Origin: Yersinia massiliensis CCUG 53443
GTDB taxonomy: Bacteria > Pseudomonadota > Gammaproteobacteria > Enterobacterales > Enterobacteriaceae
Direction of reading: 5' to 3'
NCBI RefSeq assembly: GCF_000312485.1
Contig: NZ_HE997644.1
Location: 1-64,000 of the forward strand
DNA length: 64,000 nucleotides
Below are positions 38,196 through 47,842 of this stretch, piece by piece (the first letter of the stretch is position 1; the number at the start of each line of letters is the position of its first letter). Position numbers and translations under genes: made by a program. The notes under the pieces were generated by a model. It ran no database searches. It had not been told where the DNA came from and was given only the letters and a program-made list of their open reading frames with translations.

Positions 38196-39323
38196 CTATT
38201 CACTTTTTAGCTGCTCCCCCTTACCCACGGGCGGCACTGCGGTTGATTTTTGTGAGACGATCGCCGCTTTGTGCTGCATGCGGTTTTGCATTTGGTCGAT
38301 GATGACCGCCACAATGATGACGATACCTTTGATGACCATTTGCCAGAATTCACTGACGCCCATCATGACCAGACCGTCAGCCAAGATACCGATAACAAAT
38401 GCGCCAATCAGCGTGCCGAGAATGGTGCCACGGCCCCCTGCGAGTGAGGTCCCACCGAGAACAACGGCGGCGATGGCGTTCATTTCAAAGCCACTGCCAT
38501 TGGCGGGATGGCTCGCCACCAGTTGCGCAGAAACGATGATTCCGGCGATAGCAGCACAAAAACCAGAGATGGTGTAAACCCAGACTTTGACCTGCCGAAC
38601 TTTGACGCCAGAAAGCTCTGCGGCGCGTTCGTTATCACCAATGGCATAAACGTGGCGGCCAAAAGGCAGGCGGCGTGCCACATAAGCAATCACCAGTGCC
38701 AACACGAACATGATCCAGATGGCAATGGGCAACCCCAGCAACGTGCCTGAACCCAGCCAGTCAAATCCCGTATTTCCCAGTTGCGGATTCCCTTGTAAAC
38801 CGGGGAAGGTTTCGCCACCGGAAATCAACATCGCCGCGCCGCGTACCACGTACATGGTGCCGAGGGTGCAGATAAACGGGGCAACGTTATAGCGCGTGAT
38901 GATCCAGCCATTGACCGCGCCAATCAGCGCGCCGATAACCAAAACAACCGGTACCACGACCCAAACACTGGGGAAGATGGCAATGCCAAACATCGGTAAT
39001 ACAATGCCTTGGGTGATCATCCAGCCAGCAATCATGCCGCATAGCCCCAAGGTCGCACCGATAGACAGATCGATGCCGGCGGTGATAATGACAAAGGTGA
39101 TGCCCAACGCGAGGAAGGCATTAATCGCAATATGCTTCACCATGATGATCAAACTACCGGTTGCCAAGAAGCCGGGCACCATCACCGAGAAGAAACCAAG
39201 AATCAGGAACAGGGCAATAAAGGTGCGCATCTTAAGCAGAAGCAGCAGCATATTTTCCCGTGACCACGACGCTCCACCGGGCTGGTGACTCGCCAACGCA
39301 TTACCAGTTGTTGCTTTCATCAT
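38196..39323 (-). CDS. Sugar ABC transporter permease (RbsC family)
   Basis: A 375-residue inner membrane protein with about ten hydrophobic segments and RbsC-family blocks AGIDLSIGATLGLCGMIAG, TLGTMYVVRGAAMLISGG, YAIGDNERAAELSGV and VLGGTSLAGGRGTILGTLIGA. It is the single permease of this ABC system, presumably a homodimer. Its start overlaps the end of the ATPase gene. The hydrophilic C-terminal tail (about 345-375) is longer than in E. coli RbsC. Confidence 0.88.
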   Translation of the reverse strand: MMKATTGNALASHQPGGASWSRENMLLLLLKMRTFIALFLILGFFSVMVPGFLATGSLIIMVKHIAINAFLALGITFVIITAGIDLSIGATLGLCGMIAGWMITQGIVLPMFGIAIFPSVWVVVPVVLVIGALIGAVNGWIITRYNVAPFICTLGTMYVVRGAAMLISGGETFPGLQGNPQLGNTGFDWLGSGTLLGLPIAIWIMFVLALVIAYVARRLPFGRHVYAIGDNERAAELSGVKVRQVKVWVYTISGFCAAIAGIIVSAQLVASHPANGSGFEMNAIAAVVLGGTSLAGGRGTILGTLIGAFVIGILADGLVMMGVSEFWQMVIKGIVIIVAVIIDQMQNRMQHKAAIVSQKSTAVPPVGKGEQLKSE

Positions 39324-40843
39324 TCAAACCCTTGTGCGCTTGCCGTAACCAATGCCGATTCATTCGCTAACTGACGAGAGACATTTGCCGTCAGTTTGCC
39401 GTTCGACATCACCAAAATGCGGTCAGATACCGCCATGATTTCTTTCAGATCTGAGGTGGAAAAGAGAATGCCAATCCCCTGCTCAGAGAGTTTCACCATC
39501 ATTTCAAACACATCGGCTTTCGCACCAACATCAATCCCTCGCGTCGGCTCATCCAGCAGCAAGATATTGGGGCTGGTGAGTAACGAACGGCCAATCACCA
39601 CTTTCTGTTGATTGCCGCCACTGAGTGCCTGAATCTCCACCTCCGGCGAAGAGACTTTGATTGAGAGGTCACCGATCACCGTCGCCACCACTTGCGATTC
39701 ACTTTCCTGCCAGATCGCGAAGCGGTTCTTTAACCGACGCCACAAGCTGGAAATAGTGAGGTTATTCGCCACCGAAGAAACGGGGAAAATCCCGGTTTTT
39801 TTGCGGTCTTCTGGCACCAAACTCATGCCCAAGCGAATACGCTCTGCGGTGGAGGTTTTGCCATTAATCGCCGTCCCATTGAGCCGGATCGTGCCGAGAT
39901 AGTTCTGCTGAGTACCGAGCAAGCATTCAAATAATTCCGTGCGCCCCGCCCCCATCAGACCGTAAATACCGACAATCTCCCCCGCCCGCACTTGCAGTGA
40001 AACTTGATTCACCACCGTGTTACCGGACTCATTGATCAATGTGACGTTATCTACTTCCATCATGGGTGCGCCAAAAGTCCGGTCTGGATGAAGGAAGCTC
40101 GATATCGGATCGCTACCTAACATTTCGCGCACAATCCACGGCACATCGATGTCTTTGACGGCTGCTTCAGCCTGAAAACGACCATCACGTAAGATGGTGA
40201 TGTAGTCGCCGATCGCCATTAACTCTTCCAGTCGATGCGAAATGTAGACGATGGAAACCCCTTGCCGAGTCAGTTCACGGATCACCCGAAACAGAATATC
40301 GACTTCGGTTTTACTCAACGCAGAGGTCGGTTCATCCAGAATCAAAATATCCGCTTGCTCTGCCAGCGCCTTGGCAATCTCAATCAATTGCTGCTGGCCC
40401 ACCTTCAGGTTGGACACCATCTCTTTCGGGGAAATGGCCTGATCCAAACGCACCATCAATTGTTCGGCGATCAACTCCTGCGCAGCCTGATTAATCGGTT
40501 TAAGCCCTTGCTGGATCTCGCGCCCTAGAAAGATGTTTTCTGCGACGTTCAGGTTTTCCGATAAATTTAATTCCTGATGCACCATACCGATACCCAGTGC
40601 TGCCGCCTCGCGGGTATTGGCAATCGTCACTAATTGCCCGTTCAGGTAGATTTGCCCAGAAGTCTGTTGCTGCACCCCTGCGAGGATCTTCATAAGCGTC
40701 GATTTGCCGGCACCATTCTCACCGATGATGACATTCACTTTGCCGCGATAAACGTTGTAACTCACGGAATCGAGTGCCAATGTGCCGGGAAAACGCATCG
40801 AAATGTCCTCAGCACGCATGACGATGTCAGGTCTGTGGTCCAT
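39320..40843 (-). CDS. Sugar ABC transporter ATPase (RbsA/MglA family)
   Basis: A 507-residue protein with two tandem ABC domains. The first has Walker A GENGAGKST, signature-like VGQQQLIEIAKAL and Walker B ILILDEPTSAL. The second has the degenerate Walker A GLMGAGRTE, signature LSGGNQQKV and ILLLDEPTRGID, as typical of monosaccharide importers. TAATG overlap with the preceding DUF2291 gene and overlap with the following permease gene show tight coupling. Confidence 0.92.
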   Translation of the reverse strand: MDHRPDIVMRAEDISMRFPGTLALDSVSYNVYRGKVNVIIGENGAGKSTLMKILAGVQQQTSGQIYLNGQLVTIANTREAAALGIGMVHQELNLSENLNVAENIFLGREIQQGLKPINQAAQELIAEQLMVRLDQAISPKEMVSNLKVGQQQLIEIAKALAEQADILILDEPTSALSKTEVDILFRVIRELTRQGVSIVYISHRLEELMAIGDYITILRDGRFQAEAAVKDIDVPWIVREMLGSDPISSFLHPDRTFGAPMMEVDNVTLINESGNTVVNQVSLQVRAGEIVGIYGLMGAGRTELFECLLGTQQNYLGTIRLNGTAINGKTSTAERIRLGMSLVPEDRKKTGIFPVSSVANNLTISSLWRRLKNRFAIWQESESQVVATVIGDLSIKVSSPEVEIQALSGGNQQKVVIGRSLLTSPNILLLDEPTRGIDVGAKADVFEMMVKLSEQGIGILFSTSDLKEIMAVSDRILVMSNGKLTANVSRQLANESALVTASAQGFE

Positions 40844-41457
40844 TAGGGGTTCTCCTTATTCAAACTGAGCGGCACCGCATTGCTCAGGCCGGTAGGGGTT
40901 AATGTTACCGCCGCCAAGACCTCAACTTGCTGGCCCACCCAACTGCCATCTGGTTTTGGCACATCCTGCAAAGCGCGCTTACTGAGCGCCTTGGAAAGCT
41001 GCGCGTACTGCACTTGATTTTTAAAATCTTCGAAGCGGATAAAGGTGGAGGCATCGCGGATAGCATTGCCTTTGACGATTGGCCCCAATTGCAGCGCTTG
41101 TTCATCGCCTTCAACCGCGATTTTAATCGTTCCTTCCCGCCCTTCTGTGTCTACCGCCATCACTTTCCCGCTGAAGCGAACAAAATGACTTTGGCTATTT
41201 TTCCCTGTTGCTGGCTGGCTTTGTTGCTTCACTTGTTGCCAACTGAGCGCATTGCTGTTGGCAAACGGCATGACTTTGCTGACCCAAATAGTGGAGGCGA
41301 CTTTGTCTGAGGGCTGGTTGTAGTCACTGACGACGGCATTGGGATCAACCGGCAAGATAGGTTTGCCGTTTTCATCCAAATCCACCACAGTACAAGCCAC
41401 CAGCGCGGCACTAATCACCAACAAACCGCCTGCTTTCGATAGGGTACTGAACCACAT
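40843..41457 (-). CDS. DUF2291 periplasmic lipoprotein
   Basis: A 204-residue protein with a signal peptide and lipobox LVAC (Cys22), followed by DUF2291 features: VVSDYNQPSDKVASTIWVSKVMPF, FSGKVMAVDTEGREGTIKIAV and an OB-like beta-rich pattern. DUF2291 genes are found beside ribose-type ABC importers; the function is unknown. Asp after Cys+1 is not present (Cys-Thr), so outer membrane sorting is possible. It overlaps the ATPase start and lies 76 bp after the binding-protein gene. Confidence 0.75.
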   Translation of the reverse strand: MWFSTLSKAGGLLVISAALVACTVVDLDENGKPILPVDPNAVVSDYNQPSDKVASTIWVSKVMPFANSNALSWQQVKQQSQPATGKNSQSHFVRFSGKVMAVDTEGREGTIKIAVEGDEQALQLGPIVKGNAIRDASTFIRFEDFKNQVQYAQLSKALSKRALQDVPKPDGSWVGQQVEVLAAVTLTPTGLSNAVPLSLNKENP

Positions 41458-41472
41458 ACTGCCTCCTGTCAG

Positions 41473-41492
41473 GAGGGGCTGTGACGCCCCTC
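41473..41492 (-). other. Intercistronic hairpin after the binding-protein gene
   Basis: GAGGGGC / GCCCCTC with a 6-base loop, between the binding-protein stop and the DUF2291 start. Such hairpins often protect the binding-protein mRNA from 3' decay and give it higher expression than the rest of the operon. Confidence 0.6.
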
Positions 41493-41533
41493 ATAGCCTT
41501 TACATCGCGCGTTTAGTCAACCCGATCAGAGGA

Positions 41534-42706
<1,173 letters not shown>

Positions 42707-42830
42707 AGGATCTTGACCAGTGAGGACAAGTGGAAGAGTAAAGCGTCCGCGCCAAGGATGGCGCGGCTCGAGCCTCCAGGGACGGATTCACGGCGTCTTT
42801 ACGATCCGCTTGTTCTCTCCGCTGCTGGCA
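42707..42830. repeat. Palindromic dispersed repeat, copy 2
   Basis: Inverted relative to copy 1. Its core 42735-42804 matches the reverse complement of 23741-23810 in 66 of 70 positions. The inner hairpin is CCGCGCCA / TGGCGCGG (42747-42766), with two changes relative to copy 1 that keep pairing. The outer arms also pair (ACAAGTGGA with TCCGCTTGT), though they differ from copy 1. It lies between the sugar locus and dmsD, 58 bp after dmsD. Confidence 0.8.
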
Positions 42831-42887
42831 CTAGGTCAATCACCGTCGAATAAAGCAATAAGATGATTTTAAAGAATAAAGAAAGCA

Positions 42888-43505
42888 CTACCGATATAAC
42901 TCAACCACCGTTGGCGTGACCTGCAACTGATGCTGCCAATGCGTCAGCGTCAACGTCGTCAATGCTGCCAGCCCTTGATAAAACGGGTGGTTGGCATCGG
43001 CTTGCAATAAAGCCAAATAACGATACCCCCAAGGGAGCAAGTGATCAGCCAGTAAAACGGGCAAATCTGCGGGCTGATGCTCGGCCAGCCAAGCGGCCAT
43101 CATCAACAATAAGCCGATATGATCCTCTGGTTCTTGCTGCGCCAAAGTCACCTCCACTTGCTGCTGCGCCATCCAATCGCGCAGTTTTACCGTGGAATCA
43201 CCAAACAGCACATTTTCTTTATCCAGATAGACCGACCCCCAAGGTGGCGCGGGCAGTGCATAGGGGCCGATAAACAAACGCTGCCATGCTGCTTCTAATG
43301 TCTCTTCTGGCAGGAGTTGCGCTAAACGCGCCGCAATAGGCATCAGTTCGGTTTCGAGGCCATAGGGCCACTCGCTCACCCATGCTCCCGCTTGTAACTG
43401 CGCTACAATCTCGCTGCATGCTGGGCTATCGGGTTCACAATAGAACAGCGCACCCAGTACCCGCCCCGTCAGCGCAATCTGTTGGTAATTGAAATCCGTT
43501 CCCAT
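42888..43505 (-). CDS. dmsD: Tat proofreading chaperone DmsD
   Basis: A 205-residue TorD/DmsD-family chaperone that binds the twin-arginine leader of DmsA and delays export until the molybdenum cofactor is inserted. It aligns along its length with E. coli DmsD, including RVLGALFYCEPDSP, LEAAWQRLFIGPYALPAPPWGSVYLD, VLFGDST and EPEDHIGLLLMMAAWL. It is the last gene of dmsABCD; in E. coli dmsD lies in the ynf operon, so the direct dmsABC-dmsD linkage differs. Confidence 0.92.
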   Translation of the reverse strand: MGTDFNYQQIALTGRVLGALFYCEPDSPACSEIVAQLQAGAWVSEWPYGLETELMPIAARLAQLLPEETLEAAWQRLFIGPYALPAPPWGSVYLDKENVLFGDSTVKLRDWMAQQQVEVTLAQQEPEDHIGLLLMMAAWLAEHQPADLPVLLADHLLPWGYRYLALLQADANHPFYQGLAALTTLTLTHWQHQLQVTPTVVELYR

Positions 43506-43570
43506 GACTCACGACCACCTTGAATGAAATGATTGATAAACATGCCCTATTCAGCCCATCACCAGTAAAA

Positions 43571-43604
43571 CCATTCTGGGCGCACAGCATGCAACCCAGA
43601 ATGG
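43571..43604 (-). other. Hairpin between dmsC and dmsD
   Basis: A perfect 10-bp stem CCATTCTGGG / CCCAGAATGG, 23 bp after dmsC and followed on the minus strand by TTTTAC. It could partially terminate transcription, lowering dmsD expression relative to dmsABC. Confidence 0.6.
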
Positions 43605-43626
43605 AAAATATTCCCCCAGTGAGTAC

Positions 43627-44487
43627 TTACCCACCTACGGCCAAACCGACCGTCATATGTAGCCCATAAAACACACCACGACCAATCAGCTCACCGGCTA
43701 TCATCAACAGCACGGCAAAGACCATACCGAGAGTCATTGGCGCGCGCCCTCTGATCAGCGGACAAATCCAGCACCCGAGCCCCAAGACCAACAACACCAA
43801 TCGCCAAACCATCAGCGTTCCGTACAGGGGGATCAGCTCACTTGCCTGCTGGACTGAGCTGTAAATCAACGGCAAACTTGCTGCCTGCATGATGACACTG
43901 GCAATACTGATAATCACCGCCAATACACTGATCAGCGGCAGTTGCTGCATCATGTAGCCATGAATCCCCGACCATTGCAGCAGTAAATACCCCAACATCG
44001 GCCCAATAATCAGCGTGGTTAATGCGAAGCCCAGCGGCGTATAGAGATTGTCCCAAGTTGGCACCGTATCTATGGAATAGACACGACACATGGCATAAAC
44101 AAATACCACGCCCAAGATCATCGCGATCACCAGCCATATCTTGCCGAGCACGACGGGCATTTTACCAAATACCGCCAACAACCAGTAAATCCCCGCCATG
44201 GCGAAAAAGGCTGACCCCGCAGCGATCTCATTGCTGAGTGCCGATTCCCCCACTTGATTCAGTGAGTTGAACGCGCGCATCGGGGAGCCTAAATGCAGCG
44301 TCGAGGCAATAAAGGCCAGCGCCATCAGCACCCACAACACGAACATACTGCGATGTAATCGCTGTTGTTGCCCGCGATTCAAATCCCCCAATATCAATGC
44401 CAAGCCGAGAACAATAAAGCCCCCCACTACGCACTGCCCCAAAACGGTAAAGACCATCAGTGGCCACTCATGCCATCCCATACCCAT
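43627..44487 (-). CDS. dmsC: DMSO reductase membrane anchor DmsC
   Basis: A 286-residue inner membrane protein with eight hydrophobic segments; DmsC anchors DmsAB at the periplasmic face and oxidises menaquinol. E. coli DmsC has about the same length. Conserved features include WHEWPLMVFT, the STLHLGSPMRAFNSL loop with a His and Arg, and SALSNEI. It starts one base before the dmsB stop region and belongs to dmsABCD. Confidence 0.92.
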   Translation of the reverse strand: MGMGWHEWPLMVFTVLGQCVVGGFIVLGLALILGDLNRGQQQRLHRSMFVLWVLMALAFIASTLHLGSPMRAFNSLNQVGESALSNEIAAGSAFFAMAGIYWLLAVFGKMPVVLGKIWLVIAMILGVVFVYAMCRVYSIDTVPTWDNLYTPLGFALTTLIIGPMLGYLLLQWSGIHGYMMQQLPLISVLAVIISIASVIMQAASLPLIYSSVQQASELIPLYGTLMVWRLVLLVLGLGCWICPLIRGRAPMTLGMVFAVLLMIAGELIGRGVFYGLHMTVGLAVGG

Positions 44488-44488
44488 G

Positions 44489-45103
44489 TTATACCTCCTC
44501 CGGATTGGCTAAATGACCGGTGGTATCACGCACCGGGCGGCTATTGGCATTCGGTTTCACGACGATATTTGGCAGCGTAAAATGGGCGGCAGGCAGTGGT
44601 GCAATTTCAGCCAACTCGCCATATTTTTCTCGCAGCTCATCAATCGGGGCCATATCCAGCGCTCGCAGTGGGCATGAATCGACACAAATAGGCTTCTTAC
44701 CGGCGGCGACACGCTCGTAGCAGCCGTCACACTTGGTCATATGCCCTTTTGTTTCGTCATACTGCGGTGCACCATATGGACAGGCCATATGACAGTATCG
44801 GCAGCCAATGCAAATATCTTCACTCACCACCACAAATCCATCGTCCCGTTTATGCATGGCACCACTGGGGCAGACTTTGGTGCAGGCCGGATCACTACAG
44901 TGATTGCAAGCAATTGAGAGGTAGTAAGCGAACACATTTTGATGCCATGTGCCGTTATCCTGTTGCCAGTCACCGCCGGCATATTCGTAGATACGCCGGA
45001 AACTGACATCGGTAGATAAGTTTTTGAAATCCTTGCACGCCAGCTCGCAAGTTTTGCACCCTGTACAACGGCTGGAGTCGATGTAAAAACCATATTGCGT
45101 CAT
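44489..45103 (-). CDS. dmsB: DMSO reductase iron-sulfur subunit DmsB
   Basis: A 204-residue electron-transfer subunit with four [4Fe-4S] clusters. The cysteine groups are CTGCKTCELACKD, CNHCSDPACTKVCPSGAM, CIGCRYCHMACPYGAP and CDGCYERVAAGKKPICVDSCP. It passes electrons from DmsC to the Mo cofactor of DmsA. It lies 11 bp after dmsA and directly before dmsC. Confidence 0.96.
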   Translation of the reverse strand: MTQYGFYIDSSRCTGCKTCELACKDFKNLSTDVSFRRIYEYAGGDWQQDNGTWHQNVFAYYLSIACNHCSDPACTKVCPSGAMHKRDDGFVVVSEDICIGCRYCHMACPYGAPQYDETKGHMTKCDGCYERVAAGKKPICVDSCPLRALDMAPIDELREKYGELAEIAPLPAAHFTLPNIVVKPNANSRPVRDTTGHLANPEEV

Positions 45104-45114
45104 CAGTTAGCTCC

Positions 45115-47565
45115 TTATGCCTTGGTAACTTGAACGAGGTTGGTGTGGGATGGATTCCCTTTCGCCAACGGAGAAGGACGCTGCGTGGTCAGGACGTTAA
45201 TGCTGCCCGCCCGATCAATGCGCTTCTCATCGGGGCTGTACCACGCCCCCTCACCCAGCGCGACAACCCCTGGCATCATGCGGGGCGTCACTTTGGCGTT
45301 AATCTGCACTTCACCACGCCCATTGAAGATGCGCACGATATCGCCGTTTTTGATCTCACGTTCTCTCGCATCTATCGGGTTAATCCACATTTCTTGCCGG
45401 CAGGATGCTTTTAGCACGTCAACATTGCCGTAAGTAGAATGGGTTCTGGCTTTGTAATGGAAGCCGGTGAGCTGTAATGGATATTGCTGATTAAGGGGAT
45501 CGTCAAAGCTCTCAAAACCGGCGGCATACACTGGCAGCGGATCGATAACGTCGTCTGGAGGCAATTCCCAAGTCGCGGCAATTTGCGCCAACGCAGCGGA
45601 ATAAATCTCGATTTTACCCGACGGGGTTGTTAACGGATTGGCGATAGGATCGGCGCGGAAGGCTTGATAGGCCACATGGTGCCCTGCCGGATCGCGTTTT
45701 TTGAAAATACCTTGTTCGCGGAATGCTTCGAAAGAGGGCAACTCAGGAATGGCTTGCTGCGACTGCTGATAGAGATGACGCAACCAGCCTTCTTGCGTGC
45801 GCCCTTCGGTGAACTGTTGCTCAACCCCCATGCGTTTCGCCAGCTCAGAGGTCATTTCATAAATGTTTTTACATTCAAAGCGTGGCGCGATCACCTGATC
45901 GGCAAAAATGACATACGCCATATTGCCGCTAGAGGCATCAAGGCAAAAATCCATCTGCTCTGAAGCGGTACAATCGGGCAAAATGATATCGGCGTATTTG
46001 GCCGATGACGTCATATGATTATCAATAACCACAATCATTTCGCATTTCTTATCGTCTTGCAGAATGTCATGGGTACGATTGATTTCAGCATGCTGATTAA
46101 TCAGGCAGTTACTGGCGTAGTTCCAGATAAACTTGATCGGCACATCCAGCTTATCTTTCCCCTGCACGCCATCACGTAGCGCCGTCATTTCTGGGCCACG
46201 TTCGATAGCATCCGTCCACAAGAACATGGAAATGCTGGTTTTGATGGGGTTTTCTAATGTTGGCATGCGGACAAACGGCAAACCATAAGAGCCTTCACGG
46301 GCACCGGAGTTGCCGCCATTAATCCCTACGTTACCGGTTAAGATAGCCAACATCGCAATGGCACGGCTGGTATTTTCACCGTTAGAATGGCGCTGTGGCC
46401 CCCATCCCTGCGCGATATAAGCCGGTTTGACCGAACCGATTTCCCGCGCCAACTGAATGATTTTTGCCGCTGGAATACCGGTAATACTGGCTGCCCACTG
46501 CGGGGTCTTGGCCGTTTTATCGGCACCTTGCCCCAAGATATAAGCTTTGTAATGGCTATTGGCCGGCACACCTTCCGGTAACGTTTTCTCGTCATAGCCC
46601 ACGCAGTAAGTGTCGAGGAAGGGTTGATCCACCAAGTTTTCACTGATCAACACATGGGCGAGAGCCGAGGCAAGCGCAGCATCGGTACCGGGCCGCAATG
46701 GGATCCACTCATCTTCACGGCCTGCGGCGGTATCGGTATAACGGGGATCAATCACAATCATCTTGGCGTTGGATTTTTCCCGCGCCTGTTCAAGATAATA
46801 AGTGACCCCACCGCCACTCATACGCGTCTCGCCGGGGTTGTTACCGAACAACACCACCAGCTTGCTGTTTTCAATGTCGGACGGGCTATTACCGTCCGCC
46901 CAACCGCCATAGGTGTAATTCAGACCGGCGGCAATCTGCGCGGTACTGTAATCACCATAGTGATTCAGATAACCACCGCAACAGTTCATCAACCGTGCAA
47001 TTAACGTTGAACCCGGTGGCCAAGAACGGGTCATGGTGCCGCCCAAGGTCCCCGTGCCATAGTTCAGATAGATAGCCTCGTTACCATACTCTTTGATGAT
47101 GTGCTGCATGCTGGCGGCTAGCGTGTCGTAAGCCTCTTCCCACGAAATTCGTTTGAACTTGCCCTCGCCACGCGCACCAATGCGTTTCATCGGGTATTTC
47201 AATCGGTCGGGATTATAGACTCGGCGGCGCATAGAACGCCCACGCAAACAGGCGCGCACCTGATGCAATCCGTCGAAATCATCATCGCCGGTATTATCGG
47301 TTTCGACGTATTTTATTTCGCCATCAACCACATGCATGCGCAGCGGACAACGGCTACCACAGTTGACGGTACAAGCACTCCAGATCACTTTGCCATCGTT
47401 GGCATTGTTTGGATTAATGGCGGATTGAACAGCCTGCGCGGTGCGGCTAAAGGGGAGCGAAAACGCCCCCGTTGCCATGGCAAGGCCGCCGACCAGTGTT
47501 GTTTGGACCAGTTTTCGGCGAGTGACTTCTGCCGTTAACAGCCGGGATTCGTTGGTCTCATTCAT
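45115..47565 (-). CDS. dmsA: DMSO reductase catalytic subunit DmsA
   Basis: A 816-residue molybdopterin oxidoreductase reducing DMSO and N-oxides in anaerobic respiration. The twin-arginine signal TRRKLVQTTLVGGLAMATGA is followed by cysteines for the N-terminal iron-sulfur cluster (CTVNCGSRCPLRMHV), a molybdenum-serine region (GTLGGTMTRSWP), and a C-terminal MopB binding domain. The ATG at 47565 gives the E. coli-like start MNETNES; the longer frame is not supported by homology. Export depends on DmsD. A candidate FNR site lies upstream. Confidence 0.96.
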   Translation of the reverse strand: MNETNESRLLTAEVTRRKLVQTTLVGGLAMATGAFSLPFSRTAQAVQSAINPNNANDGKVIWSACTVNCGSRCPLRMHVVDGEIKYVETDNTGDDDFDGLHQVRACLRGRSMRRRVYNPDRLKYPMKRIGARGEGKFKRISWEEAYDTLAASMQHIIKEYGNEAIYLNYGTGTLGGTMTRSWPPGSTLIARLMNCCGGYLNHYGDYSTAQIAAGLNYTYGGWADGNSPSDIENSKLVVLFGNNPGETRMSGGGVTYYLEQAREKSNAKMIVIDPRYTDTAAGREDEWIPLRPGTDAALASALAHVLISENLVDQPFLDTYCVGYDEKTLPEGVPANSHYKAYILGQGADKTAKTPQWAASITGIPAAKIIQLAREIGSVKPAYIAQGWGPQRHSNGENTSRAIAMLAILTGNVGINGGNSGAREGSYGLPFVRMPTLENPIKTSISMFLWTDAIERGPEMTALRDGVQGKDKLDVPIKFIWNYASNCLINQHAEINRTHDILQDDKKCEMIVVIDNHMTSSAKYADIILPDCTASEQMDFCLDASSGNMAYVIFADQVIAPRFECKNIYEMTSELAKRMGVEQQFTEGRTQEGWLRHLYQQSQQAIPELPSFEAFREQGIFKKRDPAGHHVAYQAFRADPIANPLTTPSGKIEIYSAALAQIAATWELPPDDVIDPLPVYAAGFESFDDPLNQQYPLQLTGFHYKARTHSTYGNVDVLKASCRQEMWINPIDAREREIKNGDIVRIFNGRGEVQINAKVTPRMMPGVVALGEGAWYSPDEKRIDRAGSINVLTTQRPSPLAKGNPSHTNLVQVTKA

Positions 47566-47762
47566 AATGATTCCCACTTGGTTGCATTCCAGAAAAGGCG
47601 CTTCCCCGTCAGGGGTAAACACCGATTAATTCAAAAAAATGAGTAATTCAGCGGGAGGGGGAGCATCTTCGCCAGAGTGCCACTAGAGCAGTTGTTATAT
47701 TTAGGATTTATGAACAATACCACCCGCTCATTCGAACCTAACCCTTTTGGGTGGAGTGGGTG

Positions 47763-47776
47763 TTGTTTGGCATCAA
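47763..47776 (-). promoter_or_regulatory. Candidate FNR box upstream of dmsA
   Basis: TTGTT-TGGC-ATCAA matches TTGAT-N4-ATCAA in 9 of 10 positions. It is about 200 bp before dmsA and adjoins the fucO terminator. dms operons are FNR-activated in E. coli; no well-placed -10 was found, so this is tentative. Confidence 0.4.
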
Positions 47777-47813
47777 TAAAGCAATGAGGATTGTCCTTAT
47801 CTCACTGCTTTAT
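47776..47813 (-). terminator. Terminator of fucAO
   Basis: A 13-bp stem ATAAAGCAATGAG / CTCACTGCTTTAT with one mismatch, 30 bp after the fucO stop. It closes fucAO ahead of dmsA on the same strand. Confidence 0.65.
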
Positions 47814-47842
47814 GCTGGATTTGTGATGAATAACCGTTCTAG

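Noticed and set aside
37967-38302. 111-codon plus-strand frame between permease and transketolase genes
   Set aside because: It contains the 17-bp tandem repeats and overlaps the permease gene antisense; composition is not protein-like.
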